A stretch of 37,153 nt of DNA from Alphaproteobacteria bacterium (lineage in GTDB: Bacteria; Pseudomonadota; Alphaproteobacteria; MPNO01; VGEU01): positions 1-37,153 of the forward strand of contig VGEU01000023.1 of assembly GCA_016869145.1 (NCBI GenBank). The letters run 5' to 3'. A model generated the notes under the pieces. The model made no database searches. It worked only from the letters and a program-made list of their open reading frames with translations, and was not told where the DNA came from. Below are positions 11,230-18,943 of this stretch, piece by piece. The position numbers and the translations under genes are program-made. The first letter of the stretch is position 1, and each line of letters starts with the position of its first letter.

Positions 11230-13140
11230 ATGGCGCTCCGCTTTGAGACCTTCAACAACCGGACCGGCGGCAATTGCCTGTTCAAGGCGATCGGCCATCC
11301 GCTCGCCGTGCGCCGGCTGCCGGCGCTCTGCGCGCAGCTCGTCGGCGCGCGCGCGGTCGCACTCTACGATCCCAACGGCGTCGCCGACGCGGTCGCCGAG
11401 CTGGTCGATCTGTCCGGCGTCGCCGTCCGTCACGTCTTCGTCCAGCGTATCGAGGACCTCGGGCGGAGCGTCCTCGGTCGGCTCACCCAGCCGGTCTCGG
11501 AGCTGCCCGCGGCCGATGTCGATCTCCTGTTCGTCGTCGCGTTCGACGACGCGCGCCTCGTCCGCCACATCCGTCATCTGATCCCGGACCATGTGACGGT
11601 GGTCAGCCTCGATGCGCTCCGGATCCCCGACGCGATGCTGTCGCGCGCCGAGCGCTATCTCGACCCTCTCAACTTCGCGACCAATTTCGCGTTCTTCCGC
11701 GACGACGAGCGGCTCCACACCCGGCTCGCCACCGCGAACTACTGGGCGCGCTATGGCGCCCGCGACGCCGCCTTGTGGTGCGTCCTGTTCGACGCCACAG
11801 GCAAGCCGATTGCCGAGTGGGAGACGCCGCTCGGCGACAACGAGCGCGCGATCGTGATCGACAGCCAGGCCGTGCGCCGCCGCTTCGGGCTCGGCGCGTT
11901 CGCAGGCCAGCTCTTTCTCCACGTCGTCCGCGTCACCGGCCACGACGTCGTCAAATACGCGCTCGACACTTTCTCCGATGACGGGATCGAGCTCTCCTGC
12001 ACGCATGATGCGAATTCCTGGCCGGCCGACTTCTATGCCGGGCTGCCGGCGCCGGCGGCGGGCGAATCGGTCGTCCTCTGGGTGCAGAACTCGCACCCGA
12101 CGCCGATACCGGCCGGCGCGTTCGGGCTCAACGTGATGGGGCGACCCGACATCGTCACCCTCGATGCCGAGATCCCGGCCTTCGGCAGCCACGCGCTCGA
12201 GATCGGCCGCGTCCTGCCCGGCGTCGCATGGCCGGCCCAGATCGAGGTCCGCGCCGGCAAGCACGCGGTGCGGCCGCGCTACGAGGTCGTCGGCCGCACC
12301 GGCCGGCGGCGGATCGCGCATGTCAACGTCGAGCGCGTCGACCTCGAGCCCGATCCGCGCCTACCCGAGCTCGCGAACCTGATGGGCAAGGGCTATATCC
12401 TGCCCGCACCGATCCTGCCGCCCGACCGGTGGCGGAGCCTCGCCTTGCCCACGCCGATGGCGACGACCCAGACGACGCTCCCGGTCGCGGCGATCGTGGT
12501 CGATGGATCGGGCCGCGAGATGGTGCGGCGGCGGCTCGGCTGCCTGCCGCGCGATCACGCGACGGCGGTCGATCTCACCGCCGCGGTCGAGGCGGCGGGC
12601 GGTCTCCCGTCCGGCTTCGGCCATGTCGAGCTCGTCTACGACTTTGCCGACGGCGGCGCCGGCGACGGCTGGCTGCACGGGCTGTTCCGCTACGAGGATC
12701 GGACGTCCGGTCACGCCGCCGATACGAGCTTCGGCGCCCACATCTTCAACACCGCGCTCACCTATCGGAACGAGCCGCAGTCCTATAACGGGCCGGCGCC
12801 CGGCCTCTCGACGCGGCTCTATCTCCGCCTCGGCGCGCTGCCGACCGAGACCCTGTGCCAGCTCATCTACCCCGCCTCGACGCCATGGCACGCGACATCG
12901 ACGACCGAGATCGTGCTCCGCGACGACGTTGGCCGGGACATCGCGACGCGGCGGGTGGCGGTCCCTTGCGGCGGTTCCCATCTCTTTCTGGCGACGGAGA
13001 CGTTCACCGAGGCGGAACGCCGCGCGGCCGGCAGCGAGGCCTACGTAATGATCCGCGACGCCACCTGCCGGTTGTTCGGCTATCATGGCCTCCTCAACGG
13101 GCACGGGGCGTTCAGCCTGGATCACATGTTCGGCTTCTGA
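11230..13140 (+). CDS. Uncharacterised 636-residue protein with a Rossmann-like N-terminus and four beta-rich repeats
   Basis: I do not recognise this protein. Residues 1-135 alternate short beta strands and helices (LVGARAVALYDPNG, VDLLFVVAFDDARL), as in a Rossmann-like domain, with a distant flavour of PglD N-terminal or sugar-methyltransferase C-terminal folds. After that I can line up four similar beta-rich segments at about 180-235, 280-345, 418-475 and 558-612. Each opens with a hydrophobic strand, then a turn and charged residues, then a second hydrophobic strand ending near a Gly-rich turn. The C-terminus is LDHMFGF. No signal peptide, membrane helix or catalytic motif is clear. It follows the 2OG oxygenase by 39 bp without a visible Shine-Dalgarno sequence. 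Codon use matches its neighbours, so it is a real, long-resident gene. Confidence 0.8.
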   Translation: MALRFETFNNRTGGNCLFKAIGHPLAVRRLPALCAQLVGARAVALYDPNGVADAVAELVDLSGVAVRHVFVQRIEDLGRSVLGRLTQPVSELPAADVDLLFVVAFDDARLVRHIRHLIPDHVTVVSLDALRIPDAMLSRAERYLDPLNFATNFAFFRDDERLHTRLATANYWARYGARDAALWCVLFDATGKPIAEWETPLGDNERAIVIDSQAVRRRFGLGAFAGQLFLHVVRVTGHDVVKYALDTFSDDGIELSCTHDANSWPADFYAGLPAPAAGESVVLWVQNSHPTPIPAGAFGLNVMGRPDIVTLDAEIPAFGSHALEIGRVLPGVAWPAQIEVRAGKHAVRPRYEVVGRTGRRRIAHVNVERVDLEPDPRLPELANLMGKGYILPAPILPPDRWRSLALPTPMATTQTTLPVAAIVVDGSGREMVRRRLGCLPRDHATAVDLTAAVEAAGGLPSGFGHVELVYDFADGGAGDGWLHGLFRYEDRTSGHAADTSFGAHIFNTALTYRNEPQSYNGPAPGLSTRLYLRLGALPTETLCQLIYPASTPWHATSTTEIVLRDDVGRDIATRRVAVPCGGSHLFLATETFTEAERRAAGSEAYVMIRDATCRLFGYHGLLNGHGAFSLDHMFGF

Positions 13141-13191
13141 CCGCAGCGCGGGCCCGGCGCGCGTTCGGTCTCATTTCCAGGCATCAGACCC

Positions 13192-14163
13192 ATGGCCCAG
13201 ACCCATCACACCCGCCTCTTGATCCTCGGATCGGGCCCGGCCGGCTACACGGCCGCGATCTATGCGGCACGCGCGGCGCTGCAGCCGATGCTGGTCACCG
13301 GCATGGATGTCGGCGGCCAGATGAGCATCACCACCGACGTCGAGAACTATCCCGGCTTCGCCGATGTGATCCAGGGCCCGTGGCTGATGGAGCAGATGCG
13401 CGCCCAGGCCGCGCATGTCGGCACGCGTCTCCTCAACGACCTCGTCGTCGCGGTCGACCTGTCGGCGCGGCCGTTCCGCCTCGTCGGCGACAGCGGCGAC
13501 ACCTATCTCGCCGATGCGCTCATCGTCGCGACGGGCGCCCAGGCGCGCTGGCTCGGCATCGCGAGCGAACAGAGGTTCAAGGGGTTCGGCGTGTCCGCCT
13601 GCGCCACCTGCGACGGGTTCTTCTTCCGCGGCAAGGAGGTCGCCGTCGTCGGCGGCGGCAACACCGCGGTCGAGGAGGCGCTCTATCTCACCCACCACGC
13701 GACCAAGGTGACGCTGATCCACCGCCGCGACACGCTCCGCGCCGAGAAGATCATGCAGGACCGGCTGTTCCGGAACCCGAAGATCGCGCTGATGTGGGAG
13801 AGCGTCGTCGAGGAGATCACCGGCACCGATGCGCCGCCGTCGGTGACCGGGCTCCGCGTCCGCAACGTCAAGACCGGCGCGGTCGCGCCGATCGCCGTCG
13901 ACGGTCTCTTCGTCGCCATCGGCCACGTGCCGGCGACCGCGATCTTCGTCGGCCAGCTCGACATGGACTCCGACGGCTATGTCCTGACCCGACCCGGCAG
14001 CACGACGACGAACATCCCGGGCGTGTTCGCCGCCGGCGACGTTCAGGACAAGATCTTCCGTCAGGCCGTCACCGCGGCGGGATCGGGCTGCATGGCGGCG
14101 CTCGAGGCCGAGAAGTTCCTCGCCGGTCACGCCGACCACGCGCTGTCCTCGGCGGCACAATAG
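13192..14163 (+). CDS. trxB: Thioredoxin reductase
   Basis: TrxB passes electrons from NADPH via FAD and a redox disulphide to thioredoxin. The 323-residue length is standard. The FAD-binding motif GSGPAG is at 13-18, and the redox centre Cys137-Ala-Thr-Cys140-Asp141 is complete. The NADPH site is GGGNTA at 154-159, with the NADPH-specific HRRD at 177-180. The C-terminal FAD motif is GVFAAGDVQDK. It starts 51 bp after the previous gene and is followed by a LysR-family gene after 49 bp (25 bp to an earlier in-frame ATG), an arrangement conserved in many alphaproteobacteria (trxB-lsrB). Confidence 0.97.
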   Translation: MAQTHHTRLLILGSGPAGYTAAIYAARAALQPMLVTGMDVGGQMSITTDVENYPGFADVIQGPWLMEQMRAQAAHVGTRLLNDLVVAVDLSARPFRLVGDSGDTYLADALIVATGAQARWLGIASEQRFKGFGVSACATCDGFFFRGKEVAVVGGGNTAVEEALYLTHHATKVTLIHRRDTLRAEKIMQDRLFRNPKIALMWESVVEEITGTDAPPSVTGLRVRNVKTGAVAPIAVDGLFVAIGHVPATAIFVGQLDMDSDGYVLTRPGSTTTNIPGVFAAGDVQDKIFRQAVTAAGSGCMAALEAEKFLAGHADHALSSAAQ

Positions 14164-14212
14164 GCGCGCGGCGAGCCGTATCACGGCCATGAATCTCGCG
14201 CACGCCAAGGCG

Positions 14213-15103
14213 ATGGACTGGGACAAGCTGCGGGTCTTCCACGCCGTCGCCGAGGCCGGCAGCTTCACCCATGCCGGACAGGCCCTCAACCTGTCGCAAT
14301 CCTCGGTCAGCCGGCAGATCAGCGCCCTCGAGCGCAGCCTCAACACCGCGCTCTTCCACCGCCACGCGCGCGGGCTCCGGCTCACCGAGCAGGGCGAGAC
14401 GCTCTACCGCGCCGCCCGCGAGGTGTTCGCCAAGCTCGCCATGGTCGAGATGCTGGTCGCCGAATCACGCGACCGACCCAAAGGCCCGCTCCGCATCACG
14501 ACGACCGTCGCGTTCGGCTCGATCTGGCTCACCGAGCGGATCAAGGAGTTCATCGACCGCTATCCCGACATCTCGGTCACCCTGATCGTGACCGACGAGG
14601 AGCTCGACCTGACCATGGGCCAGGCCGATGTCGGCATCCGGATGACACCGCCGCGCCAGGCGGATCTGATCCAGCGCCATCTGATCACGATGCACCACCG
14701 CGCCTTCGCCGCGCCCCAGTATCTCCGCCGCTTCGGCACGCCCAAGACGCTCGACGATCTCGACCAGCACCGCCTGATCGCCTACGACGAGACCTTCCAC
14801 CCGCCCTTCACCAACATCAATTGGCTCCTCGAGGCGCGGGCCCGGACCGGCAACCCGCGACCGCCGGTGCTCCGCGTCAACAACATCTATGCGATGTTCC
14901 GGGCGGCGGCGACCGGGCTCGGCATCGCGCCGCTCCCCGACTACATGGCCAAGCTCGCGACCGATCTGGAGCCGATCCTGCCCGGGCTCGAGGGCCCCGG
15001 CTTCGACGTCTACTTCGTCTATCCGGAGGAGTTCCGTCACTCGAAGCGGATCGCGGTGTTCCGCGATTTCCTGCTCGCCAAGATCGAGGAAGACCGTCGC
15101 TGA
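14213..15103 (+). CDS. LysR-type regulator, VtlR/LsrB-like
   Basis: This is a 296-residue LysR protein: a winged helix-turn-helix at residues 1-65 (MDWDKLRVFHAVAEAGSF, LSQSSVSRQISALERSL) and a periplasmic-binding-protein-like effector domain from about 90. The MDWDKLRVFHA start and the location right after trxB match, from memory, the VtlR (Brucella) and LsrB (Sinorhizobium) group. That group controls redox or envelope functions and AbcR small RNAs. The ATG at 14213 matches the family start; an in-frame ATG at 14189 adds eight residues, and neither has a strong Shine-Dalgarno. A structured small RNA gene lies immediately downstream, as vtlR lies next to abcR2 in Brucella. Orthology is inferred from synteny and the N-terminus. 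Confidence 0.85.
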   Translation: MDWDKLRVFHAVAEAGSFTHAGQALNLSQSSVSRQISALERSLNTALFHRHARGLRLTEQGETLYRAAREVFAKLAMVEMLVAESRDRPKGPLRITTTVAFGSIWLTERIKEFIDRYPDISVTLIVTDEELDLTMGQADVGIRMTPPRQADLIQRHLITMHHRAFAAPQYLRRFGTPKTLDDLDQHRLIAYDETFHPPFTNINWLLEARARTGNPRPPVLRVNNIYAMFRAAATGLGIAPLPDYMAKLATDLEPILPGLEGPGFDVYFVYPEEFRHSKRIAVFRDFLLAKIEEDRR

Positions 15104-15194
15104 CGGCGCCCGCGGGCATGCACCGAGCGCATAACAGGGTTGCTCCGATTGGGGTGGATTACCCACGCTGCAGAGCCTATGTAATGAGACGTTG

Positions 15195-15208
15195 TTGCTG
15201 CAACGCAA
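15195..15208 (+). promoter_or_regulatory. Candidate LysR-type box upstream of the small RNA
   Basis: TTGC-N6-GCAA has dyad symmetry and contains the T-N11-A spacing of LysR-family sites. A second, tighter dyad TTGC-AAAC-GCAA lies at 15214-15225. Both fall in the only AT-richer part of the spacer after lysR and precede the folded RNA. No convincing -35/-10 pair was found, which is usual for activator-dependent promoters. Binding by the adjacent LysR protein is an inference. Confidence 0.4.
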
Positions 15209-15228
15209 CATCATTGCAAACGCAAGTT

Positions 15229-15368
15229 TCGCCGGCTCGGGCCGAGGCAGCCCCGGTTGGCGTTCAGGTTCCGGACGCAAGGTCCGGAAGGGGTCTTCGG
15301 ACCCTACGTCTCCCAGACGTGAAGCCTCCCTGTTGACTGGCCGGACCCCTCGGGGTCCGGCTTTTTTT
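15229..15368 (+). ncRNA. Structured small RNA with intrinsic terminator, AbcR-like by position and motif
   Basis: The lysR-msrP spacer holds a run of perfect hairpins on the plus strand. They are TTCCGGAC/GTCCGGAA with loop GCAAG (15269-15289), GGGTC-TTCG-GACCC with a UUCG tetraloop (15291-15304), ACGTCT-CCC-AGACGT (15306-15320), and a terminator hairpin with seven Ts. Between the third hairpin and the terminator lies an unpaired CCUCCCU, an anti-Shine-Dalgarno sequence, and CUCCC also occurs in the third loop. No protein frame of quality crosses it. The location beside a trxB-linked LysR gene recalls AbcR/alpha-r15 RNAs, which are about 115 nt long and use CUCCC motifs to block ribosome sites. 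The 5-prime end is not determinable; 15229 is a guess and the true start may be nearer 15250. Existence of an RNA gene is well supported; the AbcR identity is inference. Confidence 0.65.
15340..15368 (+). terminator. Strong Rho-independent terminator of the small RNA
   Basis: CCGGACCCC and GGGGTCCGG form a perfect 9-bp stem (10 with the flanking G-C pair) around a 2-nt loop, followed at once by C and seven Ts (15362-15368). This is the best intrinsic terminator in the window and sets the direction of the RNA as plus. The minus strand has no T-run on the other side. Confidence 0.9.
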
Positions 15369-15519
15369 GCGCCTGCTCAGGGGCCGCCGCAACGGCCGAA
15401 AGATGCCTGGGACCCTCAAGAACCTTTCGGACGGTTGCATAGGTCGGGGCGCCCAGCCATCGGGCGTCACCGCGGCGGTCCGGCTCCGTTCTTGTCCCGC
15501 CGCCGTGGCGCGGGCGGCC

Positions 15520-16503
15520 CTACAGGAACAGCCGCTCGCCCTTCATGTCCTTGTAGAGATGGGCGACGAACTCGGCATAGCCATTATAGAGAAGCGTCGG
15601 CGCGCGTTTATCGGAGCCGAGCGGCTTCTCGCTCGCCTGGCTCCAGCGGGGATGGGCGACCTCCGGGTTCACGTTGGCCCAGAAGCCGTACTCGCTGCCT
15701 TGAACGACCTCCCAAAAGGACTTCGGCCGCTGGTCGGTGAAGGTGAACCGGACGATCGACTTGATCGACTTGAAGCCGTATTTCCACGGCACCGCGAGGC
15801 GGAGCGGCGCGCCGTTCTGCCGCGGGATCGGCTTGCCGTAGAGACCGGTCGCTATGAAGGCGAGCTCGTTGGTCGCCTCCTCGATGGTAAGACCCTCGAC
15901 ATAGGGCCAGGGATACCAGAACTGCTTCTGGCCCGGGGCCACGTCGCGGTTCTGGAACGTCGTCATCGCGATGTATTTGGCGCCCGCCTTCGGTTGCGCG
16001 AGATCGACCAGCGCCTTCATCGGAAAGCCGCCCCACGGGACCGCCATCGACCACGCCTCGACGCAGCGCATCCGATAGAGCCGCTCCTCGAGCGGCATCC
16101 GCTTCAGAAGCGTGTCGATATCGATCGTCTGCTCCTTCTCGACCATGCCGTCGAGCGTGACGGTCCAGGGCCGGATCGGGAGCTTCTGCGCCGCCTTGGC
16201 GATCTGCTTGTGCGAGCCGAACTCATAGAAGTTGTTGTAGGTGGTCGCGAGGCGCTCCTCGGTGATCGGCCGGTCGAGCGTGTATTTGGGGTTGCGCTGC
16301 AACGGGTAGAGGCCCGCGCTGGGATCGGGATCGCCCTGGGCGAGTGCATCGTCGGGACCATACGTTCCGATGAGAGCGGTGCCGCCGAGCAGCATCGGGC
16401 CCGCGGCGAGCCCCTTCAGGAGGTGACGACGGTTCAACACCAGGTGCTCCGGTGTCGCCATCCGCTCCGGCAGCTCCCACCCGCGTTTCGTTCTCGTCAG
16501 CAT
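15520..16503 (-). CDS. msrP: Protein-methionine-sulfoxide reductase catalytic subunit MsrP
   Basis: MsrP (YedY) is a periplasmic molybdopterin enzyme that repairs oxidised methionines in envelope proteins. The 327 residues begin with a twin-arginine signal: Arg25-Arg26 in NRRHLLKG, a hydrophobic stretch to about residue 48, and a probable cleavage site ALA|Q at 55/56. The sulfite-oxidase-like fold follows, with the molybdenum-ligating Cys147 in MRCVEAWSM. The C-terminal WSQASEKPLG and NGYAEFVAHLY motifs are family hallmarks. The membrane heme partner msrQ, often downstream, is absent: beyond the stop are only intergenic sequence and the convergent small RNA. Cofactor genes mobB-moeA-moaDE lie about 10 kb away. 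An in-frame ATG at 16461 is an alternative start. Confidence 0.95.
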   Translation of the reverse strand: MLTRTKRGWELPERMATPEHLVLNRRHLLKGLAAGPMLLGGTALIGTYGPDDALAQGDPDPSAGLYPLQRNPKYTLDRPITEERLATTYNNFYEFGSHKQIAKAAQKLPIRPWTVTLDGMVEKEQTIDIDTLLKRMPLEERLYRMRCVEAWSMAVPWGGFPMKALVDLAQPKAGAKYIAMTTFQNRDVAPGQKQFWYPWPYVEGLTIEEATNELAFIATGLYGKPIPRQNGAPLRLAVPWKYGFKSIKSIVRFTFTDQRPKSFWEVVQGSEYGFWANVNPEVAHPRWSQASEKPLGSDKRAPTLLYNGYAEFVAHLYKDMKGERLFL

Positions 16504-16546
16504 GGATAGCCCTTTCGCTGGTCACGCGGCCGAGAATAAGGGTACC

Positions 16547-16562
16547 GGTCGCGATCGCGACC
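16547..16562. promoter_or_regulatory. Perfect 16-bp palindrome upstream of msrP
   Basis: GGTCGCGATCGCGACC is fully self-complementary and lies 44-59 bp before the msrP start. A TTGATT sequence abuts it upstream (minus strand 16568-16563) and TTATTC lies downstream (16539-16534), so it could sit in the promoter. CGATCG is a common word in this genome, which raises the chance of coincidence. Confidence 0.3.
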
Positions 16563-16802
16563 AATCAACTAATCGTCACCGCGCCATTCGATAACCGCCG
16601 TGCATCGTCTCGGCCCGCGCCGTCGTTAATTCAACGAGCTCGCGGCCGTGATGGTCATGGAAAGGCGCGACGGCTCTGGCAAGGACTACGCCGAGAGCAT
16701 CCGCATCGGCGCGTGAAGTTAGTCGTGGCACACGCGCAACAACAGCGCGGACGCCCTGCCGGCTACGCCGCAAGCCGCGCGGAGTAGCCGGCAACGCCCC
16801 GC
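16563..16802. other. Spacer between the EF-G-like gene and msrP, with a 10-bp inverted repeat
   Basis: About 300 bp lie between these two minus-strand genes. I see no convincing gene. A perfect 10-bp inverted repeat, TGCCGGCTAC (16757-16766) and GTAGCCGGCA (16784-16793), surrounds a 17-nt loop just after the EF-G-like stop. With no T-run it is not a classic terminator but may protect or end that transcript. A short plus-strand frame ending at about 16720 (MVMERRDGSGKDYAESIRIG) looks protein-like but is only 21 codons and has no ribosome site. It may be a gene remnant or chance. Confidence 0.35.
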
Positions 16803-18848
16803 TCACGCGTGCGCGACCGCGGCCTTCTCCTTCTGGCTCTGGATCACCTGGTCGGCGAGCCGCCCGGTGAGCTCCTGGAGATGGTCGAACGTCGCGTGGA
16901 ACGTGCCGACGCCCTGCGTCAACGACCGGAGCTCGACGATGAGATCATGGATCTCGGATTGCGGCATGTGCGCCTGCACGGTGTCCCAACCCGACCAGCC
17001 CTCACGCGGCACGTAGCCGAGGATCTGTCCGCGCCGCGTGCTGATCAGGCTGTGCACCTTGTTGGTGAAGTCGTTCGGCACGTCGATTTCGACCTTGACG
17101 ATCGGCTCGAGCAGCACCGGTTCACATTTCGGCATGCCCTCGCTCATGGCGACGCGCGCCGCGAGCTTGAACGACATTTCGTTGCTGTCGACCGTGTGAT
17201 ATTGGCCGTCGGTCAGGGTGACGGCGACATCGACGACGGGAAATCCGAGCGGCCCGGCATCGAGGAACTCACGCACCCCCGCCTCGACCGCCGGGATGAA
17301 GTTGCGCGGCACCGACCCGCCGACGACCTTCTCGTTGAACTGGAACCCGCCGCCGCGCGGCACCGGCTTGATGTCGATGTGGACGTCACCGAACATGCCG
17401 TGACCGCCGGTCTGGCGCTTGAACCGGCCGTGCTGTGAGACCGGCTTTCGGATCGTCTCCTTGTAGGGCACCGACGGCCGCGCCGCCTTGGCCGAGACGT
17501 TGTAGCGGTTCCTCAACTTGTCGAGCGCGATCTGGAGATGGATCTCACCCTGGCCGCGGAGGAGGAGCTCGCGCGTCTCGGCGCTCTGGAGATAGGAGAC
17601 CGACGGATCCTCCTCGCCGAGCCGCTGCAAGGCGCCGGTGAGCTTCACTTCGTCGGCGCGGTTCTCCGGGACGATCGCGAGCGTGAACACGGGCGTGAGT
17701 GGCGCCGGCCATGACGAGACGTCGGCCGGCGGCTTGCCCGAGGCGGTGAGGATCGCGCCGGTCTTGACCTCGTCCATGCGCCCGAGCGCGACGATATCGC
17801 CGGCGACGGTCTTGGCGAGTTTCTTGACCTGGCCGCCCAACATCGACAGAAGCGCGCCGATTCGCTTGTCGCCGAGGGTCGCGCCGTCGGCGATCGGCCC
17901 GCGCCAGACCCGCGCCACCGAGAGCTTGCCCGTGTGCGAGGCGTGAAAGGTCTTGAACACCTGGACCAGCGGCTCGCCGGTCGCGGCGATGCCGTGGCGT
18001 TCGGCTGTGACGGAGGCCGGCGGCACCTCGTGGCGGAGAAGCTTGAGAAGACGGCGGACGCCATTGTCGTGCTCGGCGGCGCCGAACATGACCGGAATGA
18101 TGAGGCCCTGGGCGAGGTCCTTGCTGAGCTGTTCGTAGATCTCGGCCGGCGGCGGGACCGCCTCCTCGAGCAGCTTCTCGAGCAGCTGGTCGTCGAAGTC
18201 GGCGAGCGATTCGAGCAGTTTCTGGCGCGCCTCGCGCTCCTCGCCGGTGATCGATTCCGGTATCGAGATGAGATCGGAGGCTTGGCCCTGCTTGTAGCGA
18301 TAGGCGCGCTCGCTGACGAGATCGACATAGCCGGTGAGCTTGTCGCCGTCGCGGATCGGCACCTGGCGGAGGACGAGCGGCCGCGACGAGATCGCCTGGA
18401 TCGATTCGAGGACGTCGCGCACCGACTGCGCAGCGACATCCATCTTGTTGACGAAGAGAACGTAGGGGATCTCGCGATCGTCGAGATATTTGAGGAGCGG
18501 GGCCAGCGTCAGCGCGCGTTCGGTCGACGGCTCGTAGACGACGACGGCGCAATCGACGACGGCGAGCGCATTCACCGTCTCCTGGATCAGCTCGATCGAG
18601 CCCGGGCAGTCGATGAAGGTCCACTTGTCGCCGAGATACTCGGTCGTCCCGACATTGAGCTCGACGCTCATCTTGCGCGCCCGCGACTCGACCGAGGCAT
18701 CGCCGACCGTATTGCCGTCCTTCATCGTCCCCTTGCGCGTCGTCGCGCCGGTGATCGAGAGGATGCTCTCGAGAAGGGTCGTCTTACCGCTCAGATAGGG
18801 CCCGACCAGTGCAGCGCACCGCGGGCCCGGATTTCCATTCCGGCTCAT
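16803..18848 (-). CDS. Elongation factor G-like GTPase (EF-G paralogue, non-canonical G domain)
   Basis: This 681-residue protein has the five-domain layout of EF-G but is not the main translocase. The P-loop is GPYLSGKTT (16-24) instead of the usual GHVDAGKTT. The switch I effector motif RGITI is replaced by RARKMSVELN. The G3 motif is DCPGS (80-84) where EF-G has DTPGH, so the catalytic histidine is a serine. The NKMD guanine motif (134-137) is intact. Domains II to V follow, with SVPRNFIPAVEAGVREF and SEGMPKCEPVLLEPIV in domains IV and V. I recall the same DCPGS form in alphaproteobacterial EF-G-like proteins, so it is a family trait, not damage. The ATG at 18848 has AGGGAGA about 9 nt upstream; the in-frame alternative at 18872 adds eight residues. 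Function is unknown; ribosome binding is likely. Confidence 0.88.
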   Translation of the reverse strand: MSRNGNPGPRCAALVGPYLSGKTTLLESILSITGATTRKGTMKDGNTVGDASVESRARKMSVELNVGTTEYLGDKWTFIDCPGSIELIQETVNALAVVDCAVVVYEPSTERALTLAPLLKYLDDREIPYVLFVNKMDVAAQSVRDVLESIQAISSRPLVLRQVPIRDGDKLTGYVDLVSERAYRYKQGQASDLISIPESITGEEREARQKLLESLADFDDQLLEKLLEEAVPPPAEIYEQLSKDLAQGLIIPVMFGAAEHDNGVRRLLKLLRHEVPPASVTAERHGIAATGEPLVQVFKTFHASHTGKLSVARVWRGPIADGATLGDKRIGALLSMLGGQVKKLAKTVAGDIVALGRMDEVKTGAILTASGKPPADVSSWPAPLTPVFTLAIVPENRADEVKLTGALQRLGEEDPSVSYLQSAETRELLLRGQGEIHLQIALDKLRNRYNVSAKAARPSVPYKETIRKPVSQHGRFKRQTGGHGMFGDVHIDIKPVPRGGGFQFNEKVVGGSVPRNFIPAVEAGVREFLDAGPLGFPVVDVAVTLTDGQYHTVDSNEMSFKLAARVAMSEGMPKCEPVLLEPIVKVEIDVPNDFTNKVHSLISTRRGQILGYVPREGWSGWDTVQAHMPQSEIHDLIVELRSLTQGVGTFHATFDHLQELTGRLADQVIQSQKEKAAVAHA

Positions 18849-18943
18849 CGGTTCCGTCTCCCTAGTCCTCACGCGGCCCGTTGACGCGGCGCTCTGCGCT
18901 CTCGTCCGGCTCGCGCAGCGCGCGACCCGTCATCGGGCCTTCA

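Noticed and set aside
15281-15290. GGTCCGGAAG in the small RNA recalls the conserved loop of bacterial SRP (4.5S) RNA
   Set aside because: Here it is one arm of a perfect simple hairpin with loop GCAAG; the remaining SRP RNA consensus (AGCAGC and the long rod) is absent. tmRNA and 6S RNA features are also absent.
16576-16806. A 76-codon minus-strand frame between the EF-G-like gene and msrP
   Set aside because: No Shine-Dalgarno sequence, overlaps the EF-G-like stop, Arg/Ala-rich composition as expected from random GC-rich DNA.
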